64,000 nt of DNA, from the NCBI GenBank assembly GCA_022457065.1, contig JAJGBQ010000003.1, positions 4,092,001 to 4,156,000 on the forward strand. Reading direction: 5' to 3'. This document shows, piece after piece, positions 30,746 through 43,496 of this stretch (within the stretch, counting starts at the first letter, position 1; every line of letters starts with the position of its first letter). Made by a program: the position numbers and the translations under genes. The stretch comes from Curvularia sp. ZM96. Its lineage: Eukaryota > Ascomycota > Dothideomycetes > Pleosporales > Pleosporaceae. The notes under the pieces are model-generated. The model searched no databases, was not told the origin of the DNA, and saw only the letters and a program-made list of their open reading frames with translations.

Positions 30746-32315
30746 TTATTCCGTAAGACTGTCCTCTGCTGTCTTCGGGCTGACTGTGTGCCCTTCCTCT
30801 AGCATTTGCCTCACTTGTTCCGCTCGCCTTCTGGCATCAATGTACATCATGAATTCCTGATATGTTCTCGGCATAACGCGGATGTTCTTCGGTACCGTGA
30901 ACGTGTAGTTGAACTGCCCCGTCGGCTTTGAGCGGCCATGCTCCACATCCCGCACCTTGGAGTCGACTCGGATCTGCACTCGGGTGTATTCGGAGTTTTC
31001 GTCGAATTGCTCGCCAGGAGCACCAATCAGCGGAGGGTCGGTGTAGACAACCGTTGCCGTCAGGTACAGGATGCTGCCTACGGGCACTGGGTTCTGGAAA
31101 GTGGATGGATCAAGTGATACGAACGTCGGACGAGCATGGGCAAAGGCTGCGGCGGTAGTAAAGGCGAGTTCGAAGGTTTGCTTGAGGAGGAAACCACCGA
31201 ATATCATAAAGTGATGTCGGTTACGGTATTGAGGCTGCATAATGGTCGCAGTCTGCAGACGGGTCTCATCCATGGGTATTACGTTGTTGGGTTTGCGAAG
31301 TTCATCATACGGGTCTGTGTGAATCAGCTTCCGGGCTCGTCTTGCTACTGTTGAGATGGAACCCACCATGGTACTGCAATTGCTTCTGCCAGAATGCATG
31401 AATAAGGTCGCTCTCGAGATCGTTCGGCGTGTGCTTGAGAAGTGAGGTTTCTCGGCGCTCTTTCCGCACCTTTGAGTTGCGTTCACCCAAAGCGTAGATG
31501 CGTTGTTCTTCAGGTGTCTCGACCTTGAGCGGGTTGACGTTCACTGGCCTAGTGATGCAGTTAGTTGCCGTTGATGTGTGGATACTGGTAATCTTACTTC
31601 TTCGTGGCGGGGTCCAAAGAAACCATTGTAAAAGTACAATTGATAAGGACATCCTCGTCCTTGGTCTTTTCGCCGTTCTTGGGTGCCTTTGCAACCTGCA
31701 TAGTGATTTCCAAGCTACTCCTGCCTGACGCATATGTGACACGACCAGAGAGCTCAAGATCGCATATCTCTGTTAGTGGAGAGTTGATGGTAATACGATC
31801 ACAGCTCGCAGTAACAGTAGTGACATCTTCTCCCGTGTGCTTGTACCTGAGGCATATTTAGAGAAAGGGACGCAATTTGCGCAGCTATTGAACGCTTACG
31901 CAATGACACCTGACAGTGCGTCGAGATCCATAAAAATGGTTCCAAGGCGTATGTGTCCCGATGAATTGAGATATGTGTCGAGGAGCCATGGATCTTGGGC
32001 CAATGGAAGCACGACCGCGTGATAGCTGTCATCCATGCGCTTCGGCGTAAGTTTGCGATCTTTGGGCAATTCAGACCTCTTCGAATCCCCAGTGGGTTCG
32101 CTGCCTTTTTCTTGCTGTTGACGTAGAGCCTCTACCCATGGAGTACGCACTCGCATGGCAGTAAGCTCTCGGAAGACGCCATCAGTGCGTCGTGAAGGGC
32201 TAGAGTGAAAAGACTTGCGAGGTACTGATAGAGTTGTGGACGAGGATTGTGTGATATTGCTGCATGTCTGAATTCGACTGACGCGTTTTACCGCGTTGCT
32301 GGCCAGGATCCTCAT
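30746..32315 (-). CDS. mitochondrial hotdog-fold acyl-CoA thioesterase (ACOT9-like)
   Basis: Four exons (32315-31900, 31846-31598, 31548-31367, 31314-30746) join in frame to 471 residues. The N-terminus MRILASNAVKRVSRIQTC through KSFHSSPSRR has the character of a mitochondrial presequence. Two hotdog modules follow: HIRLGTIFMDLDALSGVIAY, created across intron 1, with RVTYASGRSSLEITMQV, and later HHFMIFGGFLLKQTFELAFT with PVPVGSILYLTATVVYTD. The tandem hotdog layout and length match ACOT9-type thioesterases, which hydrolyse acyl-CoA in the matrix. It ends with a basic helix (EFMMYIDARRRAEQVRQMLE). It is divergent from the neighbouring 488-residue gene, with 199 bp between the start codons. Confidence 0.85.
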
Positions 32316-32514
32316 TTCGCGAATCGTTGTGGAACCTGCACAGCGGAGAGGGCGCGGAGGAGTGACGTACTGGCATGGGGGTCATTTAGCGGCACACAGT
32401 CTTGGCACGGAAGGAGACACCCGCATCGCTATCACACTCCGTCTTCCTCACCTGCTTGGCTTTCTGTACCGCCTCAATCTTCCCTGCTGCTGATGAGAGT
32501 CTGCCGGGAAGAGA
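32316..32514. promoter_or_regulatory. short bidirectional promoter
   Basis: Only 199 bp separate the start codons of two divergent genes, so both promoters must share or closely adjoin this stretch. No specific element is identified. Confidence 0.4.
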
Positions 32515-34074
32515 ATGTCACGATCAGTCGAGCTAGGGCGTGCAGTGCTTGACATGCCCACTATAAATCACGAGCTTTGGCTCACGACATTGATCACCAT
32601 CTTACCAGAACAGAATGCGACTTATCTTGCACAGCTCACACCAGTCAAATGTCTCGAATCCCTTTCATCCGGAGTACCTTGGATTCATCGTGGGCATGGC
32701 ATGCATATGGACTTGAGACTCACATTACACAACGAGACATTGCCCTGCGCGCAGCTCCAAGACGTCACAAATGCTGTTCTTCGGGCTCCAGTAAGCCGTA
32801 ATCACGGCATAACACGTTCTATCTAATCATATACAGATATGGAATCAATTGATGTTGAGTCCAAGCCTTACTGCCAACGACACAACAGATCCAAGGACGG
32901 TGCGGTTCAATATCGGTCACGCTGTCATCGATGGAAGTGAGACAGAGCAAAAGCGTCATAGGCTCTTCTCGAATGTGCCGGCTTCGGATGTTCGGCCACC
33001 AGATAGTGTTGTTTCCGTCGCACTTCAATCGGTTCACCTCTCCATAGACATTCTGGAGACTAGCCCGCGGCGGAGGCCTATTGTGAGACGATCGAATCCG
33101 TCCCCAAGCAGGCAAGAAACCTCTAAGCTTGAAGCTGAAGACACAGTTATAGACCTCTTTGATCCGGACTCAACAGAAGGCTCACTACATTATGATGCAT
33201 CGAAGCCCATGGTACTAGCTTCGAACAGAAAACGAAAGCGGCCGGTCATTGGCACGTCGCCAGATCATTCGCAATTGTCTGATCAAGCCTTATCTCAAAC
33301 CGACATACGAACCATGGTTGAAAACGCACTACGTATCTCCATACGTGGCACGATAAACAAAAATTATAATGGCTGCAAGATCAAGGCGAGCACATTCCGC
33401 TCAGGACTAGCTGATATAGCTCCCGCGTTATGGAGATGTGGGTATTTAGATGTATGAAACATGTCGCCTCGCGTGGCATATCGCTAAACTTTGGATAGGC
33501 TTTATCTCACAGAGCCCAATTGATGCCTACAATAACCCAGTCCCTTGTTCAAACAGGTTTCGTAAAAGCAATGTCTGTATCACTCAAATCCAAAATGGAG
33601 AGCATGAACCACGTTACGCGTGTAGATCGACAAGATAAAGACTATGAGCCAGGACATGAAGTTCAAACTTGGATTGCTCGTACTAAGTCATCTACCGCAG
33701 CTCAGTTATGGAGCCACTCACAAAGGATCCTTTTGCGCAATTTCATACCACCAATACAAGCTTGCGTCGCTTCCGATCTGGACGAGGTCAATCTAGACCC
33801 AGATGATATGCTAGCCGAGGAAGACAACAAGTGGGCCAATGATGTATGCAGAGTCAACAACGAAGATAATATTCTCATCAACTCGAGCGAGACTATCGGT
33901 GATTGTACGCTGCCTGCCACTCCATCAATACCAACTGGCGAAAACTATCTTGACCAAGTGTACCAACAAATTTCCGGCAACGTAATCCTATTGAATGATC
34001 TTTCAGAATTCGACGAAGAGCTGCTGTTCGACTCCCCGCTCAAAAACGTTACATCAGCTTCTGACACCCCGTGA
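32515..34074 (+). CDS. uncharacterised 488-residue protein
   Basis: Three exons, 32515-32790, 32837-33451 and 33499-34074, all joined in phase 0 across introns of 46-47 bp with canonical ends (GTAAGC...ATACAG; GTATGA...GGATAG with a CTAAAC branch). The N-terminal part reads VLDMPTINHELWLTTLITIL. A basic, disordered middle (SPRRRPIVRRSNPSPSRQ and SNRKRKRPVIG) resembles a nuclear localisation signal. A more structured segment near the second junction is TMVENALRISIRGTINKNYN, then STFRSGLADIAPALWRCGYL. The C-terminus is acidic (DLDEVNLDPDDMLAEEDNKW). I do not recognise it; a nuclear role is an inference from the basic cluster. An alternative start lies at 32554. Confidence 0.6.
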
Positions 34075-36182
34075 TGCCAAGCCTGTTTGGTCACGGAGGA
34101 ACATCCGGTTGCCGAACGCATTGGCGCCGTATATCAGACCTTCGAACGCAACACGGAGTGCATTCACGTCCCCTTTCGTTTGTTGGACCTTGCAACAACT
34201 GTTCGTGCGATCCCTGCAACAACTGACGTGGGCCTTCGTGTGGGGAGGTGATGACTATTGTACTGAGCACATGCTGCTGTTTCTTAATACACAAAATTCA
34301 CTTGAGCTTGACTTGCATTCGCAGCGCATGCCTCCAGGTTTCATCGATTATCTTCTATAAGACACATAGGCTACATCCAACTTCACCACCGTGTGACGTA
34401 TTCTTTTCACCAAGAACGAGTGCAGAGCCTCCTAACTCGGGTCATGTGGGTAGACTTAGAGCACTAAACAAGCCTTTCGTATTGCGGAATTTCTTCCATG
34501 TTCACGATGCTTGTTGGGCGAGAAGCTTTCTCAGGGCAAGTACAAACCCTGAATCATGGATACCCTGGGCTTCAGTTGAGAATGTACGAAGTAGCTCCGA
34601 CCTGGCCTGGTATATTTAGAGAAGGCGCTGAGCTAGAACACGCTTCGCCTTCTAGAACAACGCTACCACGTTCGTTTCAGTCTCACCCTAACTCATTCTA
34701 GTCTGCGACTCTAGTCGGGAACTGTCAACACACCCTCTGCCAAAAGCTAAGGTCAATGCTCGAAACCATTTTCAACATACGAAATCTGGCGGAAACTCCT
34801 CCGCACAATCAGAGCTCGTCGGGATGATGAACCCGCGATGTTTTGGCCTCACGCAATGATACGCACTTTGCGGTTGCACTGATGAGACTCACAACATTCC
34901 TTGAGATCTTCGGCGAAGAAAACTTCTTCCCTCATGACCCAAAACGCAGTTGCTAAAAGAATATTCCCAAACGAGCGTCGATCAACTGCGCTATCCTGAA
35001 CGGGTTGACCTATAATTTTAGTTATGGCTAGAAGTTACAAACCTTAATCGAAAGCTGTTGCAAGCCACCTCGCCACGTGCCGTTGCACTAATAGTCAGGG
35101 GCCAGTGAGTCTCACGTCAACTCGGAAGATCAGGGTCTTTGACCAAATAGCCAATAGAAATGGGTCAGCACTTACTCCATCGCTCTGAGAGTTCTGTGAA
35201 GCCACTGGCGCATCAAAATCCACGTTGGGTTGAGCGTGCTATGCTTGCTCAACTGCCAAATGCGAGATATTAACGTCCAACCTGGCAGGCGTGAGCTTCC
35301 TTCATGCAACTTGAATCACCTTTAGGAACCATACCACTGCATGATCACAACAGCAGGCCCCTTTTACAGCCAAACATCTACAATTGGGGCATAAGAGAGG
35401 ATCAAAGCAAAGAAAGTGGTTTGCGCATTGAGCACAAAATGTCACTATATCATGGTCAAAGAGCTGGGTGAGAAGGGACTAGTAAAGCTTGTCAACGTTA
35501 GAGCCGTCAGCCTTGCGGCTATGTTTCGTCGCACTACAGCGCTGTCATCGGCCTCAGCCGTGGCGTCCAAACCCAAAAAACCGTCAACGGCTTCAGGTTG
35601 TAACAGAAGAGGCGCTCCAGGCCCATTCCCGGGATTTCTCTGGGTATATATGATGTAAATGGGCCTTCTTGACTGAACTGCTGTGGCATCAGTCTACCCA
35701 AGCGCAAGTCCCATCCTTTGTTCTACTTTCAATTTCTAAATCTTCGACCGCCATATATGAGCCCAGCCTCATTTGCAACCCCATATCTTGGTCATATTTC
35801 CTTTCAACTATTTCGAGTTCATCCACGGAGTCCCAAAAAAAAAACTCTTTATAAACGCAGTCCTCTTCGTGGATACTGTCATCGAACTCTGTTTCGTTCA
35901 GCCTCACCTCATAATCGCAACTGTCGTTATCAAGATTTCGAGGACGAAACGATATACCGAAAAAGCCGGCAATTCTTGTTCAAAACTTTGTTGATGTTGC
36001 AGATTGGAAACAGAATTGTCCGTGCCAGAGGACTCGCACTAAACACACGACTTGGGTAAGTAACAGTCTCTTTGGTTTCTTTTGCCTTTCTACAGAGCCC
36101 TTGATTAACGGAGCTAGACCGCACAACTGTAAAGCGTTTACACTGGTGTATAATCTTTTTGGGTTGAACCATAACACTCGCT
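34075..36182. other. 2.1-kb gene-poor region
   Basis: Only short open frames without recognisable content. A direct repeat of TGCAACAACTG occurs near 34190-34225. The second half is AT-rich. No transposon feature was identified. Confidence 0.4.
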
Positions 36183-38737
36183 ATGTTACGACCAGACGTT
36201 CAAAACAAATACCCTATCGGAAGCACACCACCCATAACATTCATTCCATACCTGGTAGTCATTTCGTGCCTTGTCAGCCTAATCGGTACATTCACCACAG
36301 TAGAGCTGCTACACCGACGAGTATCCAGTGTAGGATGGCGTTACTGGTTTGTATAAAAGCACCATACCTATGTTTCAGTATTTAACATGTCGCAGGGCAA
36401 ACATTGCAATATGTTCAGTCACCTTCGGACCAGTAGCAGTCTGGTGCATGCATTTCATAGGGAATCGTGCCATTGTTCTTGGTGATGGGGAACAAGAGAT
36501 CCAGCTCTACTACAATGTGATATACACCGTTCTATCAGCCATTATGCCTGTCATTCCCGCCTTCGTGGGACTTTCAATAGTAACAAAGTTCTATGAGACA
36601 GGCCAGGGAGCTGTCGTTCGATTAGGATCACTTGCTGTGTGCGGGTTTTGTACCGGGGGTGCAGCAACGATGATGCAATACCTAGGTAACAATAGCATAA
36701 CAGGTTTCATCGTGTCGTCTAGCTTAGAGAACATTTGTGTGGCCGCAGCTATTGCCGTGGTCACATGTTCTGTTGGCTTCAGCCTCTTCTTCTACTGGGA
36801 CAAACGTTGGTTGAACAACATCTGGAGGCGGATGCTGGTGTCTTTCATACTGACTCTGGGTGTGTGCGAGTAAGTATTGTAGGCACATTATTATACGATA
36901 TTGTTTTTGACATGATCTAGGATGTACTGGACCGTGGCAGTAAGTACGCGGTACCAGATTCAGAGCTATCACGACGGCGAAGACATGGACAGAAACATAA
37001 TTCTCATCATTGCTTGTTGCCTTGTAAGTCACATGCTTAATTGGGGTTCTCTTTAACTAACAGCGGGACCAGTTAGCAAGTTCGTGCATTGGATGTAGCA
37101 TTCTATGTTATATCAACCAGCGTCAACAGAAACAGGGAGAGACCATGGCACAGCAGGTCATCCTAGCTGTTGCCCTCTTAGATGATTCAGGGAAATTGTT
37201 GGTTGACAAGACCGGCTTGATGCCATGCCAGACTATCACACAGGATTTCAACCAAATAGCTTTGGACGATGAGTTCAATACGTCGCATCCGGTTTTCCAA
37301 TGGATCTTTAGGGTGACAAGGAACTGGGCCGGCATCTCCGATCTCATTCCATCAATGCGCGAACATTTACAATCGGCTGGAAACATACGCAACTCACACC
37401 ACGAGATTAATGAGTCAGCATGCTCGATGAAATTCCGGGAGCTGTTTTGCATCACAGCCGAAGACATCGCGACATCTCTTGACACGAGTCTCGACACTCT
37501 GGGGTGCTTGTACGAGGACGTTTTTGCCATCGGCACGATGGTGAACAATGGTGCAACACGGAAAAGCACACACGTGGGCACGGCTACGCCAGATATAACA
37601 GCTGCTATCAACGATCTGGAGTTGGGAAAAACAAACCCAAGTGTTTTTGGCAAGGGCCAGATGCTTCTCCTCACAAAAGCGGTTGAGAATACGGAAGCGC
37701 AGCGACTGCAGCAATTGGGCTATAGGTTCACTAATGTGGAGCAAGTCAGTGATAATCTGGCCCGTAGCTTGCAGATACCTTGCGGTGACGTCGAGTATCT
37801 CATGGCTCGCCTTCATGCTTTCAGTGAGAGGCAGCACCACGTGCCGAAGAAAGGCACTTATCTTGCCTCCTTTCTGATACAACCAAAGCCTGGTATGAAG
37901 GACATGCAGGTCGTAGTACGGCGGGCGAACCCCAGCCAGCTTCCGATGATCAAGCTGGATGCTGATCAACTCGACAGCCGGCAACTACAGATTCTCTCGA
38001 CATTCAACGGACTCACTTTAGACAAGTGCCTTGCGCAGATCAAAAAATCACTGGAAATAGGAACCAAGGATACTGCCTTCTTGCAGAAGTTTGGCAATGG
38101 GATTGAGAGTCTTCTCCGCGATTGCCCTGAGGAGACTCTACATTCTGCCGTTTTTTCAGCACAACAACTCGACATGTTACATGGGCAGACCCAGTTCAGC
38201 GAGGCAAAGGTGTTTGCTTTCTGTGGCATCAAGGAAATCCACATCCAATCGCTGCAGAGTCTCACGCTCAAGACGATACCGTTTTCATTTTTCAAGACCT
38301 ACCTCAGATCGCAGCCAGAATGCATGGATCATGAAGTGCTGGTAAAAAGAAACCACGACGAGTTTGGCCCTCCGCAACAAACACAGCCAGACGTTGGGAC
38401 ACCCACTAGTCTCAGCTCCACTTGTCCTTGGAATCTGCACAATAAGGAACCTTTGTGCAGTGTGAGGAGTTGGAATGCAGAAACGGACTCGGTGAATTCG
38501 CGTCTCAACTACAGACTGACGAGATCTCTTACTACGGTTTCGGCGCACTTGAGTGGTATTGTCATGAACTCGATCATGAACATCACCTCGACTGAATGCA
38601 AACCTGATGGCAAAGCGGATACCAAAATGATGGACATGGAGTGCCAAACGCTAGCTGATCGATTGATGTTCATCACGACATCATTCCGTGGTTTGCACTC
38701 GAGCCAACTGTCCTTCCAATCGGGAGTCCAGAACTAA
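36183..38737 (+). CDS. MHYT-domain membrane sensor protein
   Basis: Four exons, 36183-36346, 36396-36869, 36921-37023 and 37073-38737, join in frame to 801 residues. The first about 250 residues hold seven hydrophobic segments, each repeat carrying a variant of the MHYT motif: AVWCMHFIGNRAI, GAATMMQYLGNN and MYWTVAVSTRYQIQSYHDG. The seventh segment (NIILIIACCLLASSCIGCSI) forms only when intron 3 is removed, which confirms that junction. The long C-terminal part is soluble (ILAVALLDDSGKLLVDKTGL, HPVFQWIFRVTRNWAGISDL, KFRELFCI) and is shared by fungal MHYT proteins as far as I remember. MHYT segments are proposed to sense oxygen, CO or NO through bound metal. No kinase or cyclase domain is present, so output is unknown. 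Confidence 0.8.
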
Positions 38738-39260
38738 ACATTTTCTGACTTTCGTTTCATTTGTATTGAAACTGCCTTCTTTCTGATAGCATTGCATGTT
38801 GTCACATGTCTATGTGCAATTGAGATATCCTTTCTTTTGTTATACAGCCACGTGATAGGGTTACTCTGTCGTTAAAAGGGTTTGGGTCCTAGGATAACAA
38901 AGGAAAAGACATATCATATCAATATCGCGTCTTGAACTTGAGCAACTGAGTGCGTCCTAGTATCATCCAATCGGGTAAAAAGATAAGTGATGAATCGTAA
39001 CCAAGGCGCATGTCCGATGGCGGAAGGAAGGTGGGATGCTTGGCGTGCCTATGACGCTTCTCCGAACTTTCTGTGCCCCACTCCCGAGCCATACAAAACA
39101 TTGACTCAGTTCAGTTCTGTGTTTGAGGGAGAGCAGCAGAGACAAGACTACGAGTGTCTTTTCGGTACCGCACGAGTTATTTTACATCCATTCCTAGCCC
39201 AAATTACGTCTCCGAGAAGACTGTTGACGGCTGCGCCTTGCCCGCAGCTGTTCGTCAACC
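38738..39260. other. intergenic region upstream of CIA1
   Basis: This holds the 3' flank of the MHYT gene and the CIA1 promoter; no coding frame is supported. Confidence 0.4.
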
Positions 39261-40580
39261 ATGTCCCCGCCAGCAGACACACGAACACACAAACTCTCGC
39301 GACTCGCAACCCTCACACCGCCGTCTAACTCGCGGACATGGCAGTCTTCGCCACATCCAACCCTTCCCATTGTTGCGACCGCCTGCTCAGACCGAAGCGT
39401 CCGCGTGTATAGTCTCACGTCCTTCACACTCCTCCACTCGATAACTGGAGGTCACAAGCGCAGCGTACGCACTGTATCATGGAAGCCTGGAACACAAGGC
39501 CAGAGTGTCTTGGCTACGGGAAGCTTTGATTCGAGCGCCGGCATCTGGCGACGCGAGGAACAGGGCAGCACGCTCGAGAACGACTTTACAAATCGGCGCA
39601 TGGGCAATTCTGATGACGACGACGGCGATGACGACACAGACGACTATCAATTCAGCTGCATTCTCGACGGCCACGAATCTGAAATCAAGTGTCTGTCTTG
39701 GAGTCCCTCTGGGCAGTACCTAGCTACCTGTTCGCGCGATAAGAGCGTATGGATATGGGAAGAATTGGAGGACGACAACTTTGAGACAGTAGCTGTGTTG
39801 CAAGAACATGATGGAGATGTCAAGTGCGTGGCATGGCATCCGGAAGAGGACTTGTTGGTTAGTGCAAGTTACGATGACACAGTCAGATTATACAGGGAAG
39901 ACGCAGACGACTGGGTTCAAGTCGCAATGATAGACGGGCACAGTCAGACAGTGTGGTGGGCCGAATTTGAAGGAAGCGGAATGAGCAAGAAGGACTGGAG
40001 GGCGCAAAGAGAAGGACTGTCCGCAGAACAAACGCAGTACATTGAGGATCTTGAGCGATCTGAACCACGACTGGCGACATGTTCAGATGACCGTACGGTG
40101 AGGATATGGAGGAGGAAGGCAAAAGAGACGGACAACAATGCTAGCAGCAATACGGGCATACCAAGCATCATTCGCTCGGCAGCCATCGATGAAGATTGGT
40201 ATCAGGAGGCAATACTCCCACAAGTCCACGAGCGCGCCATCTACGCAGTCTCATGGAGTCGCAGCACGGGCATGATTGTCAGCGCTGGCAGCGATGGCAA
40301 GATTGTTGTCTACAAAGAGCAATGGAGATCGGATGTCTCAGATACCGCCAATGGTGATAAAATGGAGCTTGATGCGGCGCAGGCACAGCCACCGACAGAA
40401 TGGGTAGCTGTTGCGGAACTATTTTCAGGGCACGATGTGTTCGAGATCAACCACGTGGCCTGGGCGCGGAGAGCAGACAAGGACAAGCGGTTTGAAGGTG
40501 AAGAGGTTGTGCTGAGTACTGGAGACGATGGAGAGGTTCGAGTGTGGACCTTGGACGATACAGCTGCGTCTGGAACATGA
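39261..40580 (+). CDS. CIA1: cytosolic Fe-S protein assembly factor, WD40 beta-propeller
   Basis: A single exon of 439 residues. Seven WD40 blades are visible, for example ATACSDRSVRVYSL, VRTVSWKPG...LATGSFDSSAGIW, IKCLSWSPSGQYLATCSRDKSVWIWE, VKCVAWHPEEDLLVSASYDDTVRLY and YAVSWSRSTGMIVSAGSDGK. Order, length and the SPSGQYLATCSRDKSVWIWE blade match CIA1 (human CIAO1). In the CIA targeting complex with MET18 and the CIA2 protein it hands Fe-S clusters to cytosolic and nuclear apoproteins such as DNA polymerases. Acidic inserts (DDDDGDDDTDDY) between blades are common in fungal orthologues. The start MSPPADTR fits the family, with a short N-terminal strand before the first blade. Confidence 0.92.
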   Translation: MSPPADTRTHKLSRLATLTPPSNSRTWQSSPHPTLPIVATACSDRSVRVYSLTSFTLLHSITGGHKRSVRTVSWKPGTQGQSVLATGSFDSSAGIWRREEQGSTLENDFTNRRMGNSDDDDGDDDTDDYQFSCILDGHESEIKCLSWSPSGQYLATCSRDKSVWIWEELEDDNFETVAVLQEHDGDVKCVAWHPEEDLLVSASYDDTVRLYREDADDWVQVAMIDGHSQTVWWAEFEGSGMSKKDWRAQREGLSAEQTQYIEDLERSEPRLATCSDDRTVRIWRRKAKETDNNASSNTGIPSIIRSAAIDEDWYQEAILPQVHERAIYAVSWSRSTGMIVSAGSDGKIVVYKEQWRSDVSDTANGDKMELDAAQAQPPTEWVAVAELFSGHDVFEINHVAWARRADKDKRFEGEEVVLSTGDDGEVRVWTLDDTAASGT

Positions 40581-41431
40581 GTAGGTGGTCCAGAGGCATT
40601 ACCGCAAACAGTCAAGTTCCACCGCTTTCTCTCCCCACATCGTATGACCTCATGCGCTCTTTTTCTCTTTTTCTCTTTTTTCAAGCCTGCGAAGCCCACA
40701 TCGAGTTCTTCCCGCGTACAGTCCACAAATCCGGGCCATCGGCAGCTTTGGGCGGATTCCATATGCGATATCCAGAGTGGCTTCCAAAACATGACATAGG
40801 CCCCCTATTCTGCCACACCCCTGTCTGATGTGATGCCGTGCGAGTCTCAGCAGAATGCTCGAGGAGGAGCGCAATGCTAACCACAAATGCGAAGTTCACA
40901 GAATGCCGGAATCAGAATAGGGAAATGGAACACGTGGGCCGTCTTTGGCGATTGCTGGTACTCGCCGCTGTGGCGCAGGGGGCGGCGGGTGAGCTTTCGT
41001 CATGCCAAGGTGCAGATCGCGATTAGGATCAAGGCAGGGCCGCGAAATTTACCAAGATGCGAGGTGTAATCTACGCGTGTCCAGCGACACCTACTTGACC
41101 TCAGCGTCGCGATTGTGATATCTTTTGGCCGCTTTGCCTGTTTTCTTTGCTGCGCATAGTGGCCGAGCTCGTGTGAGCTTATCGTTGCTTCCTCCATCGG
41201 CCCGTGGTAGCTGTACCGCGTACCTCTGCCATCACCCGCATTTTCCCCGTATCGGAATTGCGCTGTGCATCACACATCTCCTCGGTCTCTCCACCCCCAC
41301 CCACCTGCACTCGCTTCCATCTCAACGTGTTTTCGCCAAGCGCGCGTGCTGTGCGAGAATAGACTGGTCGCACCCATAGTCTTCCCCCGCTCGTTACTCG
41401 GTTCACCGCCTGCGCCTATCCGACACTGCCT
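40581..41431. promoter_or_regulatory. intergenic region with the cytidylyltransferase promoter
   Basis: No gene is supported. The last 200 bases are pyrimidine-rich (CCCCCACCCACCTGCACTCG region) directly before the start codon, a common core-promoter feature in filamentous ascomycetes. Confidence 0.4.
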
Positions 41432-42868
41432 ATGCCACCAAAACGAAAGCGAACCACCGCCATCGACGCCGTCAAACAGGACGCCATGGATCCTGTCCAG
41501 CCTTCTTCCCGCGATGCGTCTGACGAGGGCACCGTAGACCCTGTGCTGAAAGCAGTCGCGTCCAAGAAGGAGCGACAAGCCGACGCCAATGGCACGGCCA
41601 AGCGAGTCCGCGTCGCCAACGGCCCTCACGACGACGAGAGCGACGGAGAGCGCGCCAGCAAGAAGAGCCGCCGCACATCGTCACCTCTTGGAGATGAGCA
41701 TGGCGAAGCTGGCGAGGCAGAGTCTATGCGCATGCCGCCCCCTCCAAAGGCCGGTCTGGTTGATCCCGTCGGCTACAAGACGAACCCTCCACCCCAGGGG
41801 CGACCGGTCAGGATATACGCAGACGGTGTTTTTGATCTGTTCCATTTGGGCCACATGCGCGCGCTCCAGCAGGCTAAGACGGCCTTCCCAGATGTCCACT
41901 TAGTGGTCGGTGTCACTGGCAACAAGGAGACACATAAGCGTAAGGGTCTAACTGTTTTGTCAGCGAGGGAACGTGCGGAGAGTGTGCGCCATTGCAAATG
42001 GGTCGACGAGGTGATTGAAGACTGCCCTTGGATTGTTACCGCCGAATTCTTGTTGAAGCACAACATTGACTATGTTGCCCACGACGATCTTCCATACGGC
42101 GCGGACGAGGGCGACGACATCTACGGCCCTATCAAGGAGCGAGGCATGTTTCTGGTTACCCAAAGAACGGAGGGTCTCAGCACGACGGGTATCATTACCA
42201 AGTAAGAGCCTCCTTCCTGCTAAACGGGGTCCTGCTAACATGCTGTAGAATTGTACGAGACTATGACCAATACATCGATCGCCAGCTGAAGCGTGGAACG
42301 TCCCGCAAGGAACTCAACGTATCATGGCTGAAGAAAAACGAGCTTGACATCAAGCGCACAATGGCAGAGCTGCGCGACAGCATCAAGGCAAACTGGACCA
42401 CAACCGGCATAGAACTCAGCAAGGACTTCCGCCAGTTTTGGCAAACAAGCCGGCCAGCAAGCCCGGCAAGGACCCCTACAAGAGAGCACTCGCAAGCCGA
42501 AGCAATGGATGTATCGGGCTCCGCTCGATCGCCGTCGGCACTCTCGCGACTCAGCCACCTCGATATTCCTCGTGCAAACAACCCGTCTCGGGAATCGTCA
42601 GAGTTTACAGCGGGTTACAACCTTGGTTTGATTGGAGGTGTACGGTCATGGGTACGTTTGGTTGTATTTTCGTTGAGAGAAGAGTGAGATGCTAACAAAA
42701 CTACTGCAGATGGCACGCAGTCGTCGTAACCTAAACGATAGCCGACCCCAAAGCCCCATCGACGACAGTTCGGACGAACAGGAAGCAAAGAGCCCTCAAC
42801 AAGAAACTCCCCGTGGGCGCACCGGCAAACAAACAAAGAGCGAAGCATCAGTCGAGACTGCGGCTTAG
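41432..42868 (+). CDS. PCT1: choline-phosphate cytidylyltransferase
   Basis: Three exons, 41432-42201, 42249-42651 and 42710-42868, join in frame to 443 residues. The catalytic domain begins RPVRIYADGVFDLFHLGHMR, containing the HxGH signature (HLGH), and continues LVVGVTGNKETHKRKG, ERAESVRHCKWVDEVI, DYVAHDDLPY and the second signature RTEGLSTTGIITKIVRDYD, which is completed across intron 1. It makes CDP-choline from CTP and phosphocholine, the rate-limiting step of the Kennedy pathway for phosphatidylcholine. The N-terminal about 100 residues are basic and disordered with likely nuclear localisation stretches (PPKRKRT, SKKSRRTSSP). The C-terminal tail is Ser/Pro-rich, the usual site of membrane-regulated phosphorylation. 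Confidence 0.93.
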
Positions 42869-43496
42869 GAATCGCTTACTCGGTACATGTCGTAGACCAT
42901 TAGTCTCTCTCCCTTTTTCCCCTCGTTATTACTACTCATCTTAATATGATCCTATTGCCGCGACTGGTTATCTGCTATTTTCTTTTTCTACTGCTTGTAC
43001 GAACAACGGGTCATTGTTTCAAACGCAATGACCTTGACTGTGCTAACAATCAGCTTGCTTTCGCTTTTCACGGTTCGTTTTCGACCGTTCGCCGTACAAA
43101 CGGGCAAAACCAAACTAAAAGACATACTTGTACCACAAAGCAATCATCAAGCGCGGACGAGATGGTAGAGAAGGATGAGAGTCAGGGAGACAGCAGGGGT
43201 TATATGCGATTGATTGCTTGATTGCTGGGCAAGAGATAGGGAAAGGACATGTATTAACTGAGGATGAATTCCCAACATACATATACACAGTTCGCAGATT
43301 GAAACAGCCAGGAACGCGCGCCGACGACATTGGAAGCTTTCTTCATTTCCCAAGCAGCAACGTCGAGCAGGTTGTGTACTCTGAATCCAGACCCAGACGA
43401 CTCCGTCATCCTATCTTGGTCCGCCTCACCCACACACACATACACATACGTACACAAAGAACCTACCCCAACGACGTCACCAGTAGATAAAAGCAA

